Assembly: GCF_900113245.1 (NCBI RefSeq)
Contig: NZ_FOOQ01000001.1
Location: 248,001-312,000 of the forward strand
DNA from: Halopelagius inordinatus
GTDB taxonomy: Archaea; Halobacteriota; Halobacteria; Halobacteriales; Haloferacaceae
DNA: 64,000 nt
Reading direction: 5' to 3'
Shown: positions 17,753 to 26,542 of the stretch, one piece after another
Layout of the letters: the number at the start of each line of letters is the position of its first letter
Position numbering within the stretch: the first letter of the stretch is position 1
Notes under the pieces: generated by a model
Seen by the model: the letters and a program-made list of their open reading frames with translations, nothing else
Told to the model about the DNA's origin: nothing
The model's database searches: none
Position numbers and translations under genes: made by a program

Positions 17753-17760
17753 ATATGCAA
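17753..17760 (+). promoter_or_regulatory. Weak TATA-like box of bop
   Basis: ATATGCAA is centred about 30 nt before the bop ATG and about 20 nt downstream of the UAS. This spacing fits an activator-dependent core promoter with a start site 1-3 nt before the ATG. The match to a TATA consensus is weak, consistent with a need for Bat. Confidence 0.4.
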
Positions 17761-17786
17761 ACTCATGCCATACTTGTGAGTGTACT

Positions 17787-18518
17787 ATGGCAACCCCTGG
17801 AAGCGAATCGATATGGCTGTGGCTCGGTACGGCCGGAATGACGCTCGGAACGCTCTTCTTCATCGCCCGCGGGTGGGGCGTGAAGGACGAGAAAGAACAG
17901 CGGTTCTACATCATCACGATATTCATAACCACCATCGCGTCGGCGGCGTACTTCTCGATGGCGACCGGATTCGGCCTCACACAGGTGGAAGTCGGTACTC
18001 AGGTGCTCGACATCTACTGGGCCCGCTACGCGGACTGGTTGTTCACCACGCCGCTGTTGCTTCTCGACCTCGCGCTCCTCGCGGGGGCGAACAGGAACAC
18101 CATCTACACGCTCGTCGGTCTCGACGTGTTCATGATCGGAACCGGACTCGCCGGTGCGTTCGCCTCCTCGGCACCCGCACGAATCGCCTGGTGGGCTATC
18201 AGCACCGTCGCGCTGTTGTTCCTCCTGTACTTCCTGGTCGAGGCGCTCTCGGAGGCCGCAAAGACGCAGACCGAGTCGGTTCGGAAACTGACGAACACGC
18301 TCCGAAACATGATAATCGTCCTCTGGTTGGCGTACCCCGTCGTCTGGATTCTCGGCACCGAAGGGACCGTCGGCTTCCTCCCGTTGTACGTCGAGACGGC
18401 GGCGTTCATGGTTCTCGACCTCACCGCGAAGGTGGGATTCGGGGTCGTCCTGCTGCGCAGTCACAGCATCCTCGAAGAGGCCGGACAGACGACTCCGGCG
18501 GCCGCGACTGCCGACTGA
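17787..18518 (+). CDS. bop: Bacteriorhodopsin, light-driven proton pump
   Basis: This seven-helix retinal protein of 243 residues moves protons out of the cell in light. Every residue of the pump pathway is present: Arg80, Asp83 (proton acceptor), Thr87, Asp94 (proton donor) in RYADWLFTTPLLLLDLA, the release pair Glu192 and Glu203, Asp211, and the retinal Schiff-base lysine Lys215 in LDLTAKVGFG. This is a proton pump rather than a halorhodopsin or sensory rhodopsin, because the Asp/Thr/Asp motif is intact. There is no long N-terminal leader; the protein starts MATPGSES. It lies between bat and the retinal synthesis genes. Confidence 0.97.
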   Translation: MATPGSESIWLWLGTAGMTLGTLFFIARGWGVKDEKEQRFYIITIFITTIASAAYFSMATGFGLTQVEVGTQVLDIYWARYADWLFTTPLLLLDLALLAGANRNTIYTLVGLDVFMIGTGLAGAFASSAPARIAWWAISTVALLFLLYFLVEALSEAAKTQTESVRKLTNTLRNMIIVLWLAYPVVWILGTEGTVGFLPLYVETAAFMVLDLTAKVGFGVVLLRSHSILEEAGQTTPAAATAD

Positions 18519-18535
18519 GAGCCGCCTCGGCTCTC
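18517..18535 (+). terminator. Stem-loop terminator after bop
   Basis: A perfect 7-bp hairpin (GAGAGCC/GGCTCTC, 5-nt loop) starts within the bop stop codon and is followed by CGTTTCTGT. It probably ends or protects the abundant bop message before the crtY promoter. Confidence 0.5.
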
Positions 18536-18548
18536 CGTTTCTGTAACG

Positions 18549-18556
18549 TTTAAAAA
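18549..18556 (+). promoter_or_regulatory. TATA box for crtY-brp
   Basis: TTTAAAAA lies 61-68 nt before the crtY start and is the strongest AT-rich box in the gap. It predicts a start near 18580 and a leader of about 37 nt. No Bat-type site is visible upstream, so the retinal synthesis genes may be controlled differently from bop. Confidence 0.5.
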
Positions 18557-18616
18557 CACTCACGCAAACCATTCAGTCATCGTGTCTCACACCATTCCCG
18601 ACCATCAGAGAGAACC

Positions 18617-19339
18617 GTGAGCGTGCGGCTCACGTACTTCGGCTTTCACGCCGTGTTTCTCCTGCCAGCGCTGGCGGTACTGGCAGTCGGCCTCTCTCAC
18701 AGTCGTCGGCGGCTGGACGCCACTCACTGGGTCGGGACGGCGCTCATCACCGTGGTCGCCCTCCTGTACACGACGCCGTGGGACAACCACCTCATCTCCC
18801 GCGGCGTCTGGGGGTACGGCGACGGTGTCGTCGCCCTGCGGGTGTGGCTCGTCCCCGTCGAGGAACTCCTGTTCATGCTCTTGCAACCGCTCGTCGTCGC
18901 GCTCTGGTTGTACGCTCTCGCGCTGGCGGTGAGGTCCGCCTCGGTGACGACGCGAGACCGACTTCTCGGCGTCGCGGCGGGGGCTCTCGTCGGGGCTGTC
19001 GGCCTCGTTCTCTACGTGTTCGGCGGTCAGACGTACTACCTCGGAGCCATCCTCACGTGGGCCGCTCCGGTCCTCGCACTCCAGTGGGGGTTCGGGTGGC
19101 CCTACCTGTGGGCGGTCCGTCGGACGTTCGCCTTCGGCGTCGCCGTCCCGACGGTGTACTTCTGTCTGGCCGACCGCGTCGCGCTTCAGTTCGGCATCTG
19201 GCACATCTCGGCCGACCACACCACGGGCATCGCCCTGTTCGGACTCCCCATCGAGGAGGCGACGTTCTTCTTCGTCACGAACCTGTTCGTGGTGCAGGGT
19301 CTCCTCTTGTTTCACTGGGTGGTCGAACGATGGCGCTGA
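18617..19339 (+). CDS. crtY: Lycopene beta-cyclase, fused CrtYc-CrtYd type
   Basis: This membrane enzyme closes both ends of lycopene to give beta-carotene, the precursor of retinal. It has 240 residues with about seven hydrophobic helices. Two homologous halves are visible, each with the family motifs (TTPWDNHLISRGVWGYGDGV in the first, PIEEATFFFVTNL in the second). It starts with GTG. The end overlaps brp by 10 nt. Its placement between bop and brp shows that it serves chromophore synthesis. Confidence 0.9.
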   Translation: MSVRLTYFGFHAVFLLPALAVLAVGLSHSRRRLDATHWVGTALITVVALLYTTPWDNHLISRGVWGYGDGVVALRVWLVPVEELLFMLLQPLVVALWLYALALAVRSASVTTRDRLLGVAAGALVGAVGLVLYVFGGQTYYLGAILTWAAPVLALQWGFGWPYLWAVRRTFAFGVAVPTVYFCLADRVALQFGIWHISADHTTGIALFGLPIEEATFFFVTNLFVVQGLLLFHWVVERWR

Positions 19340-20370
19340 GCGAACGCCCCGCCGTCGATAGAAGAGTGAAGCGACGGCTCGCTCGAACGGTGTTTCCCGT
19401 CGCGTGGGTCGCCCTCGCGGCCGTCGGTGTCGCCTCGCTCGTCGGCGTCACCCTCGGCGGCCCCTCTCGGTACGTCCCCCTGTTAGCGAGCGTCGTCTTC
19501 CTCGGACTGCCGCACGGTGCGCTCGACCACGTGACCGTGCCGCGCGCCCGCGGGTCGGAGCCCTCGGTTCGGTCGCTCGCCGCCGTGGGGGCGCTGTATC
19601 TCGTCTTCGGCGGCCTCTACGCGGTCGTCTGGTTTCTCACCCCCGCCGCGGCGTTCGTCGGCTTTCTCCTTTTGACGTGGTTTCACTGGGGGCAGGGGGA
19701 CGTCTACCCGCTCGTCTCTCTGACCGAGGAGACGCACCTTCGAACCCGGGGGCAACGCGCCCTCGCGGCGACCGTCCGCGGCGGGATTCCGATGGTCGTC
19801 CCGCTCGTCGCGTTCCCGGAGACGTACCGCCGCGTCGCGGCGACGACCGTCGAACTGTTCGCCCCGGAAGTGACGTTCGCGTGGCTCGTTTCCCCGCCGC
19901 TCCGAATCTCCGTCGGCGTCGGGCTGGCTCTTGTCACCCTCGCGTCGCTTCTCCTCGGGTGGCGTCGAGCGCCACACGGTCCCTCTCGCACCGCGTGGCT
20001 GGTCGACGTCGGCGAGTCGGTGCTGCTTTGGGCGTTCTTCCTCGTCGTCCCCCCGCTGGTCGCCATCGGGCTGTACTTCCCGTTGTGGCACTCGCTGCGG
20101 CATCTCGCACGCCTCGCTGCGCTCGATTCGCCGGTCGCCGACGCGCTGTCGAACGGCCACTCTCTTTCGGCCGCCGCCTCTCTCGGCCGCGACGCACTAC
20201 CGATGACGGCCGGCGCGGTGGTCTTTCTCGGCGCTCTCGCGTTGACCGTTCCGACGGCCGTCGGTGGTATCGACGAAGTCGCGTCCGTCTATCTCGTCTC
20301 GCTCGCCGTCCTCACCCTCCCGCACGTGGTCGTCGTCTCGGTACTCGACCGGGTGCAAGGGATCTGGTGA
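19330..20370 (+). CDS. brp: Beta-carotene 15,15'-dioxygenase, Brp/Blh family
   Basis: This integral-membrane oxygenase cleaves beta-carotene into two retinal molecules. It has about 346 residues with many hydrophobic helices. The iron-binding histidine motifs of Brp/Blh are present: GLPHGALDHVTV near the start, TWFHWGQGD, LWHSLRHLARL and LTLPHVVVVSVLD. The start ATG at 19330 (MALSERPAVD) lies inside the end of crtY. Upstream in-frame codons are Arg-rich and belong to the crtY frame. It completes the bop, cyclase and retinal kit. Confidence 0.93.
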   Translation: MALSERPAVDRRVKRRLARTVFPVAWVALAAVGVASLVGVTLGGPSRYVPLLASVVFLGLPHGALDHVTVPRARGSEPSVRSLAAVGALYLVFGGLYAVVWFLTPAAAFVGFLLLTWFHWGQGDVYPLVSLTEETHLRTRGQRALAATVRGGIPMVVPLVAFPETYRRVAATTVELFAPEVTFAWLVSPPLRISVGVGLALVTLASLLLGWRRAPHGPSRTAWLVDVGESVLLWAFFLVVPPLVAIGLYFPLWHSLRHLARLAALDSPVADALSNGHSLSAAASLGRDALPMTAGAVVFLGALALTVPTAVGGIDEVASVYLVSLAVLTLPHVVVVSVLDRVQGIW

Positions 20371-20426
20371 CCCTCTCGTGGCCCGTCGTGGACTCGGTTC
20401 GGAGCCGGTTCGCGGAGACTGAAAAG

Positions 20427-20433
20427 GATTAAC
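20427..20433 (+). promoter_or_regulatory. TATA box of atpD
   Basis: GATTAAC is centred about 31 nt before the atpD start, so a nearly leaderless atpD message is expected. It shows that atpD need not depend on read-through from the rhodopsin genes. Confidence 0.5.
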
Positions 20434-20461
20434 CCCCTCCGTCCACAAGCGTCCCCCAAGG

Positions 20462-21160
20462 ATGGCCAACGACGTCAAACCGACTCGGAAGAACCTGATG
20501 GCGATAGAGGACCGCATCGAACTCTCCGAGCGAGGCCACGACACGCTGGAGCAGAAACGCGACGGCCTCATCATGGAGTTCATGGACATCCTCGACCAGG
20601 CGCAGGACGTCCGTTCGGAACTCAACACCAACTACGAGACCGCACAGCGGAAGATAAACATGGCGCGCGCGATGGAGGGCGACGTCGCGGTGCGCGGTGC
20701 GGCCGCGGCGCTGAAAGAACACCCGGAGATCACGACGCAGTCGAAAAACATCATGGGCGTCGTCGTCCCGCAGATAGAGTCCTCGCGCGTCAGAAAGAGC
20801 CTCGACCAGCGCGGCTACGGGCTGCTCGGGTCGTCCGCGCGCATCGACGAGGCCGCAGACGCCTACGAGGAACTGCTCGAAAGCATCATCCTCGCCGCGG
20901 AAGTCGAGACGGCGATGAAGAAGATGCTCAGAGAGATAGAGACGACGAAGCGCCGCGTCAACGCCCTCGAATTCAAGCTCCTCCCCGACCTCTACGAGAA
21001 CCAAGAGTACATCGAGCAGAAACTCGAAGAACAGGAGCGCGAAGAGACGTTCCGCCTGAAGAAGATAAAGGGCAAGAAAGAGGAAGAAGAGAAGGAAGAA
21101 CGCGAGGCCGAGGCGGCCGAAGAGGCCGCCGAAGCCGAGAGACTCCCGGCGGACGACTGA
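20462..21160 (+). CDS. atpD: A-type ATP synthase subunit D (central rotor shaft)
   Basis: This 232-residue coiled-coil rotor shaft turns inside the A3B3 head, the archaeal counterpart of gamma. The N-terminal motif [20 protein letters not shown] and the conserved [18 protein letters not shown] helix are both present. The C-terminal 30 residues are highly acidic and Glu/Ala-rich, a halophile addition. It is separated from atpB by the 4.6-kb bat-bop-crtY-brp block. Confidence 0.96.
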   Translation: MANDVKPTRKNLMAIEDRIELSERGHDTLEQKRDGLIMEFMDILDQAQDVRSELNTNYETAQRKINMARAMEGDVAVRGAAAALKEHPEITTQSKNIMGVVVPQIESSRVRKSLDQRGYGLLGSSARIDEAADAYEELLESIILAAEVETAMKKMLREIETTKRRVNALEFKLLPDLYENQEYIEQKLEEQEREETFRLKKIKGKKEEEEKEEREAEAAEEAAEAERLPADD

Positions 21161-21269
21161 CGGGCGACCCCTCGGAGTCGGTCGGCGTCGCTTCGGCTCA
21201 CCATCCGTTTCTCCGCCGCTCTCCGGACGACACCACTGGTTTTTCCTCGCCGCCGCCGTATCTCGACGT

Positions 21270-21659
21270 ATGACTCGCACGTGTCCGGACTGCGGCGGTG
21301 ACCTCGTCTCCTTTGCCGTCCCCGACGGCCTCGAACCGCACGCGCCGGACGCACCCGCAGCGGCGCTCTGTTCGAACTGTCTCCGAACGTACCCCGCAGA
21401 CGCCGCCGAGTCGGCCGACTTCGGTTCGGTCGCGGACTACTTCCCCCGCGGCGACGGCGGCGCGGCGACGGCGCTTCTGCTCGGACTGCTCGACTCGCTG
21501 GCGTTGAACCGCGCCGCAATCGAGTCGCTCGCTGACCGCGCCGAACGCGACGGCGCGGACGTGCTGTTGACGCTCGACAGAATCGACGGCGACGCGACGC
21601 TCGCCCCTCACTTCGACGTCGGCCGTCGTCGCACGCAGGTCGGACAGATACTCGACTGA
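21270..21659 (+). CDS. Small zinc-ribbon protein of haloarchaea (DUF6276-like)
   Basis: This 129-residue protein of unknown function has an N-terminal zinc ribbon formed by CPDC (5-8) and CSNC (about 36-39). A C-terminal helical part (residues 60-128) follows. A GGTTTTTCC box lies about 27 nt before the ATG, which suggests its own leaderless transcript. I recall a similar gene near atpD in other haloarchaea. No catalytic motif is seen. Confidence 0.75.
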   Translation: MTRTCPDCGGDLVSFAVPDGLEPHAPDAPAAALCSNCLRTYPADAAESADFGSVADYFPRGDGGAATALLLGLLDSLALNRAAIESLADRAERDGADVLLTLDRIDGDATLAPHFDVGRRRTQVGQILD

Positions 21660-21702
21660 GGCGGCGAACCCGCTCCGTCGGAGAAGAACCGTTCTCGCTC
21701 GC

Positions 21703-22950
21703 TTAGACGCCGGTGGCGTAGCGGAGGATGCCCGCGACGCCGCCGAAGGCGTCGTGCAGTTGCTCGCCCTTCTCGAAGTCCGTCGAGATGAACTTCGTCT
21801 CCGTCCCACGCTGTTCGGCGATGGACATCAGATGTTCGATGACGTCATCGCGGTCTTTCTTTTCGGCCTCCTGACCGCACTCGGTGCACTCGTGTCCGGG
21901 GTCACCGTGGCGGCGGTCCACGACTTCGTACTCCTCGTGGCCCTCCGGACACTCGTAGACGACGACGTCCGAGTGGAGGTCCTCCGAGAGGAGGAGTCGG
22001 TCGACGGAGCCCATGACGAGGTTCTTCCGGGTGGGTCCGAACCCGTACGTCGCCTGCTCTCCGGTGTGGAGTTTCTCGAAGAACTCCTCCATCTGGGATT
22101 TGTCCTTCATCACCTCCTGATCCGCGAGCACGTCCTGTGCGGCGTCGACTAAGTCTTTGAGCCCGGACTCGTCGGTGTAGGAGACGTCGAACTTCCCGAC
22201 GACGTGGTCTTGCAGTTCGTGGTGGAGGTAGTCGCCGTCCAGGAACTCGTCTTTCGTCGGCGACGGACCGCCCACGAGGATGCCGTCGAGTTCGTGTCGC
22301 CGCGAGACGAACAGGTCGTTTGCCATCCCCGCGACCTCCTGATAGAAGTTGTCGATGGCTTCCAGACGGAGGCGGGCGAAACGCTGGGCGGACTGGCCAC
22401 CTTTCCGCTGTTTGCCGGGGACGAGAGAGGAGGCGGACTTGACGGGTTCGACGCGCTTGCCTTTCAGCCACCCGACGTTCGCCTCGCGGCGGTCGAGGAC
22501 GATGAGGCCGAACAGTCCCTTGTCCGTCAGCATGTTTTCGAGCGGTTCCGTGAGGAAGTCCGAGTCGCAGTGGTAGCGGAACGACTGGATGGGCTCGGGC
22601 GGACTGTCCAACACCTTCGTCACCATCTCCGTCTGGCCGCCGCCGGAGTTGACCGCGCCGGAGAAGATGACGATGCCGTTCTCGGGGGGGAAGGTGTCGT
22701 AGTAGCGGAGGCGGTCCTTGATCGACTTCAGGGCGTCTTGGACGGCCGTGCGCGTCTGTTTCGACTTGATATTCGACGCCTCAGAGTGTTCCTGCGTGAC
22801 GTGGGCGACGACGTCGGATATCTGTTTGTCCTCCGGGATGTAGATAGTGACGAGTTGCGTTCCGGAGCCTTCGAAATCCTCTAGCTCCTCTATGACCTTC
22901 CGGAACTCGTACTTCCGGCGGTCCTCGCTCGCCTCGGCGTCGGTACTCAT
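21703..22950 (-). CDS. prf1: Peptide chain release factor aRF1
   Basis: This archaeal/eukaryal class I release factor reads all three stop codons and triggers peptide release. It has 415 residues. The stop-reading NIKS motif is at 60-63 (SNIKSKQTR) and the catalytic GGQ at 184-186 (KGGQSAQRFARLR). A C-terminal zinc-binding mini-domain (CPEGHEEYE...CTECG, about 325-355) is intact. The gene is divergent from the MinD-like gene. Confidence 0.97.
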   Translation of the reverse strand: MSTDAEASEDRRKYEFRKVIEELEDFEGSGTQLVTIYIPEDKQISDVVAHVTQEHSEASNIKSKQTRTAVQDALKSIKDRLRYYDTFPPENGIVIFSGAVNSGGGQTEMVTKVLDSPPEPIQSFRYHCDSDFLTEPLENMLTDKGLFGLIVLDRREANVGWLKGKRVEPVKSASSLVPGKQRKGGQSAQRFARLRLEAIDNFYQEVAGMANDLFVSRRHELDGILVGGPSPTKDEFLDGDYLHHELQDHVVGKFDVSYTDESGLKDLVDAAQDVLADQEVMKDKSQMEEFFEKLHTGEQATYGFGPTRKNLVMGSVDRLLLSEDLHSDVVVYECPEGHEEYEVVDRRHGDPGHECTECGQEAEKKDRDDVIEHLMSIAEQRGTETKFISTDFEKGEQLHDAFGGVAGILRYATGV

Positions 22951-23091
22951 TGTCGAATATAGGCCGGCGAGAGGCTAAGTAACCTACGACTGTCGGGGAA
23001 CGTCCGGACGAACGGCAGATCGGCGGTGTGTCGGCGGTTCGCTCGGAATAGGTTTATGTGGTTGTCTCGGGAGAGTCCGAACGAGTAAGAT

Positions 23092-24333
23092 ATGGGACGG
23101 GTGTACGCAGTGGTCAGCGCGAAGGGAGGCGTCGGAAAGACCACGACGACGACGAATCTCGCGGCGGCCCTCGCCGCGGCGGGTGCCGACGTCGCGGTGG
23201 TCGACGGCGACCTCGGCATGGCGAACCTCGCGGGGGCGTTGGGCGTCGTACCGACGGAGCCGACGCTCCACGACGTTCTCGCGGGCGAATCGGACGTGTC
23301 CGAGGCGACGCAGGAGGGACCGCACGGGATGGCCGTGGTTCCGGGGGCGACGGACCTCGACGCGTTCGCTCGCGCGGACCCGGAGGGTCTCCGCGCGGTG
23401 CTCTCCGAACTGGCCGACCGATACGAGTACGTCCTGCTCGACACGGGCGCAGGACTGAGTAACGACACCGTCGTCCCCCTCACGTACGTCGACGAGGCGA
23501 TTCTCGTCTCGACGACGGGGCGGGACGCGTTGGGGGACACCGAGAAGACGCGGCAGGTCGCGGTCCGACTGGACGTACCGGTCGCGGGCGCGGTGCTCAC
23601 GCGCGTGGACCCCGAGAACCCGAACGCGGCCACGGTCGAAGAGCAACTCGACGCCGAGATACTGCAGGCGATTCCCGACGAGAACGTCGTCCGCCGGGCG
23701 GGCGACGCGGGCGAACCGCTCACGACGTTCGCGCCGGGGAGTTCGGCGGCCGCCGCCTACAGAGCGCTCGCAGCGGACCTGACCGGAGAACCCGTTCCGC
23801 AACCGGACGCCGTCGCCGCGCCGGACGACCCGAGCGAGGAGGCCCCGGAGGACGTTCCCGCCGCGGAGGACGTTCCCGCCGCGGACGACGACGAGACGCC
23901 GGACGCGTCCGCCGACGAGACCGGAGGCGAGGAGGAACGCCGAGAGGAAATCATCGTCGCGGGCGACCACGAAGCCGACGCCGACGCGGATGCGGACGAA
24001 CCGCTCGTAGCGGACGCAGAACCCGAAGACGCGCCCTCGGAGCGGTCGGTGGACGCGGACGACGGCGAGTCGAAGGCAGACGAACCGCTCGTCGAATCCG
24101 CCGAACCAGACGCCGAGGAGGACCCGCAGATACCGTTCGCGAGCGACGACGGCGCGGACGGCGCGGACGACGCGGACGACGCGGACGATGCGAACGACGA
24201 AGACGACGCGGACGACGAGGAGGACGAAGACGACGGCGTCTTCACCACGGAGTTAGGCGAGAGCGCGGACGGTGCCGGAAAGCGCGGCGACGACGACGAG
24301 AAGAAGGGACTGTTCGGTCGATTCCTCGGTTGA
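23092..24333 (+). CDS. minD4: MinD/ParA-type ATPase with long acidic tail (MinD4-like)
   Basis: This 413-residue protein has a MinD-type ATPase domain (1-235) with the deviant Walker A KGGVGKTT (11-18), VDGDLGMANL and LLDTGAGL. A highly acidic, low-complexity linker of about 155 residues (245-400) follows. The protein ends in the amphipathic-looking KKGLFGRFLG, very like the membrane-targeting tail of bacterial MinD. In Haloferax volcanii, MinD4 also has a long tail, oscillates from pole to pole and helps position archaella and chemosensory arrays. The similar neighbourhood (atp genes and aRF1 before, argS after) supports orthology. A TTTATG box lies about 36 nt upstream. Confidence 0.8.
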   Translation: MGRVYAVVSAKGGVGKTTTTTNLAAALAAAGADVAVVDGDLGMANLAGALGVVPTEPTLHDVLAGESDVSEATQEGPHGMAVVPGATDLDAFARADPEGLRAVLSELADRYEYVLLDTGAGLSNDTVVPLTYVDEAILVSTTGRDALGDTEKTRQVAVRLDVPVAGAVLTRVDPENPNAATVEEQLDAEILQAIPDENVVRRAGDAGEPLTTFAPGSSAAAAYRALAADLTGEPVPQPDAVAAPDDPSEEAPEDVPAAEDVPAADDDETPDASADETGGEEERREEIIVAGDHEADADADADEPLVADAEPEDAPSERSVDADDGESKADEPLVESAEPDAEEDPQIPFASDDGADGADDADDADDANDEDDADDEEDEDDGVFTTELGESADGAGKRGDDDEKKGLFGRFLG

Positions 24334-24367
24334 CCCGCCGACCCCGAGCGCCGACGAACGGGAAGTT

Positions 24368-24374
24368 CTTTTAC
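24368..24374 (+). promoter_or_regulatory. TATA box of the 48-residue membrane protein gene
   Basis: CTTTTAC is centred 26 nt before the ATG at 24397. This is the spacing expected for a leaderless haloarchaeal message and supports the short gene as real. Confidence 0.5.
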
Positions 24375-24396
24375 GCGTCTGGTCGCAGGCGTTGGT

Positions 24397-24543
24397 ATGG
24401 CAGAATCTAGCTCTAGCGTCCCGTTTTGGTGGATAGTCCTCTTCGTCGTGCTGGCGTTGGGTGCGGGAGCGCTCGCCGTCTCCTCGGTCGGCGGGTCGCT
24501 CCTCTCGTCGCCGGGCGTCGTAGTGCCCGCGTTCGGACTATAG
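24397..24543 (+). CDS. 48-residue single-pass membrane protein, unknown function
   Basis: This small ORF has a short polar N-terminus (MAESSSSVPFWW), one hydrophobic helix (about residues 9-29) and a Ser/Gly/Val-rich tail. It starts 63 nt after the MinD-like gene, has its own TATA box at leaderless spacing, and ends 1 nt before the tail-to-tail argS stop. No family is recognised. Its position suggests a link to the MinD-like protein, but this is only a guess. Confidence 0.6.
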   Translation: MAESSSSVPFWWIVLFVVLALGAGALAVSSVGGSLLSSPGVVVPAFGL

Positions 24544-24544
24544 C

Positions 24545-26299
24545 CTACATCGAGTCGGGCGCTTCGATACCCAACACCCAGAGCGCGTTCGCCACCGTGT
24601 GGCGCGCTGCCTCGACGAGTCCGAGACGGGCGGCGGCCACGTCGTCGTCGTCGGCGTTCAGCACCGAACACTCGCGGTAGAAGGTGTTGAACGTCTCCGC
24701 GAACTGGCGGACGTACGTCGCCACGACGTGCGGTTCCAAGCCGTCGGCCGCCTCCTCGACGACGAAGGGGAAACGCGCGATGGTCGCGACCAGTTCACGC
24801 TCCTCCGGGCCGTCGAGAAGCGAAGCGTCGGTGGACGCCTCGATGCCGGACGCCTCGGCTTCCTCGACGATGCCGCAGCACCGAGCGTGGACGTACTGGA
24901 CGTACGGCGCGGACTGAGCCTCGAAGTCGAGCGCTCGCTCCCACTCGAACGTGATTCCCTTCGTCGGTTGCTTCGAGACGATGTCGTAGCGAACGGCACC
25001 GATGCCGACCTGTCGGGCGATGCGTTCGACGTCCTCGTCGTCGAGTTCGTCGTCGCGGATGCGACTGTCGAGGCGCGACTCGACTTCCTCGCGTGCGCGT
25101 TGGACCGACTCGTCCAACAGGTCGTCTAAGTCGACGCCCGTCCCCTTCCGGGTGGACATCCCGCCCTCGGGGAGGTTCACCCACGAGTAGAACGTCTGAC
25201 GGAGGTTCTCGGTGTCGTTCCCGAGGATTTCGAGTGCGGTCTCCAACTGTTCGGCCTGCAGTTTGTGGTCCTCGCCGAGGACCGTCACCGCCTCGTCGTA
25301 GTTGTCGAACTTCCACTCGTGGTGCGCCAAGTCGCGCGTCGTGTACAGCGTCGTCCCGTCCGACCGGAGGAAGACGAGGTTCTTCTCGAAGTCGAACGAC
25401 GAGAGGTCGAGTTGCCACGCGTCCTCCTCGTAGACCGAGTACTCGGAGTCTTTCAGTCGCCGGACTACCTCTTCTGCGTCGCCGTTGCGGATGAACTTCG
25501 TCTCCTTGACGAACCGGTCGAACTCCGCGGGCAGGCGTTCCAAAGAGGCGGTCATCCCCGAGAGCACCTGGTCAACCACGACGGCGACGCGTTCGAACGT
25601 CTCCTCGTCGCCCGCTTCGAGGCCCTGCATGATGCTCGCAATCTCCTCTTCTGCGGCCTCCGCGTCCTCCTCGTCGGCGTCTTCGAGGAAGGCGTTGCCC
25701 TTCCGGTAGTAGCGCACTAAGTCGTAATCGGAGCGGTCCCGTTCGGGGTCGGGGAGGTCGGACTCGTCGAACGTCTCGTAGGCCCACGTGAAGACGGCGA
25801 CCTGTCGCCCGGCGTCGTTGACGTAGTAGTGACGCTCCACGTCGTTCCCGGCGAAATCGAGGATGCGCGCGATGGCGTCGCCGAGGATGGGGTTCCGGGC
25901 GCGTCCCACGTGGACGGGGCCCGTCGGGTTCGCACTCGTGTGTTCGACGACCACGTCCTTGCCCGTGTCGGAGAGGCGTCCGTACTCGTCGTCGCGGCCC
26001 GCCTCGACCGTCTCGGCGTAGTAGGCGTCGGAGACGTGGAAGTTCACGTACGGCCCCTGCGGCGTCGCGGAGTCGAGGTACGTGTAGCCGGTGGCGTCTA
26101 TCTGCTCTGCGATGTCGACTGCGACTTTCGGCGGCGGCGCGCCGACTTCGCCCGCCAGTCGGAAGGCGGCGCTGGACGCCAGCGTCGCGGAGACGCCGTC
26201 CGGCGGCTCTTCGACGCCGAGGTCGTCGGTCGGCAGGTCGAGCGCGGAGAGTGCAGTAGAGACCGCATCTTCGACCTCCGAACGGAACTCTCGAAACAT
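24545..26299 (-). CDS. argS: Arginyl-tRNA synthetase
   Basis: This class I synthetase attaches arginine to tRNA-Arg. It has 584 residues. An N-terminal Add1 domain (about 1-105) precedes the HIGH-type signature in [16 protein letters not shown] and a KMSKS-like loop in [13 protein letters not shown]. The C-terminal DALR anticodon-binding domain (about 470-584) ends [11 protein letters not shown]. The length and all domains are normal. Confidence 0.97.
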   Translation of the reverse strand: MFREFRSEVEDAVSTALSALDLPTDDLGVEEPPDGVSATLASSAAFRLAGEVGAPPPKVAVDIAEQIDATGYTYLDSATPQGPYVNFHVSDAYYAETVEAGRDDEYGRLSDTGKDVVVEHTSANPTGPVHVGRARNPILGDAIARILDFAGNDVERHYYVNDAGRQVAVFTWAYETFDESDLPDPERDRSDYDLVRYYRKGNAFLEDADEEDAEAAEEEIASIMQGLEAGDEETFERVAVVVDQVLSGMTASLERLPAEFDRFVKETKFIRNGDAEEVVRRLKDSEYSVYEEDAWQLDLSSFDFEKNLVFLRSDGTTLYTTRDLAHHEWKFDNYDEAVTVLGEDHKLQAEQLETALEILGNDTENLRQTFYSWVNLPEGGMSTRKGTGVDLDDLLDESVQRAREEVESRLDSRIRDDELDDEDVERIARQVGIGAVRYDIVSKQPTKGITFEWERALDFEAQSAPYVQYVHARCCGIVEEAEASGIEASTDASLLDGPEERELVATIARFPFVVEEAADGLEPHVVATYVRQFAETFNTFYRECSVLNADDDDVAAARLGLVEAARHTVANALWVLGIEAPDSM

Positions 26300-26542
26300 G
26301 CTCGGAGGTTCTCGCGGCGCGGCTAAAGGACTTTCCGAACCGCGACGACGCTCTCGGACCCGCGTTTCGGACCGCCCCGACGCGGCCGTCGCCGCCGCAA
26401 CCGACGCACTTACCCTCGCTCTCCGACTACCCGACCACGAACCCGTCCGTAGGGGAGACCGACTCCGAACGCTACGGTTCTCACTTCTGTTACGCGTCTC
26501 ATATCCGGTACGCTTATTCCGAGCCGATTCGAAGACGGGGAC

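Noticed and set aside
23817-24240. Repetitive GAC/GAG-rich DNA in the MinD-like gene as a possible tandem repeat or assembly artefact
   Set aside because: The reading frame stays open, units are imperfect and the encoded acidic linker is typical of halophile proteins and of the MinD4 family.
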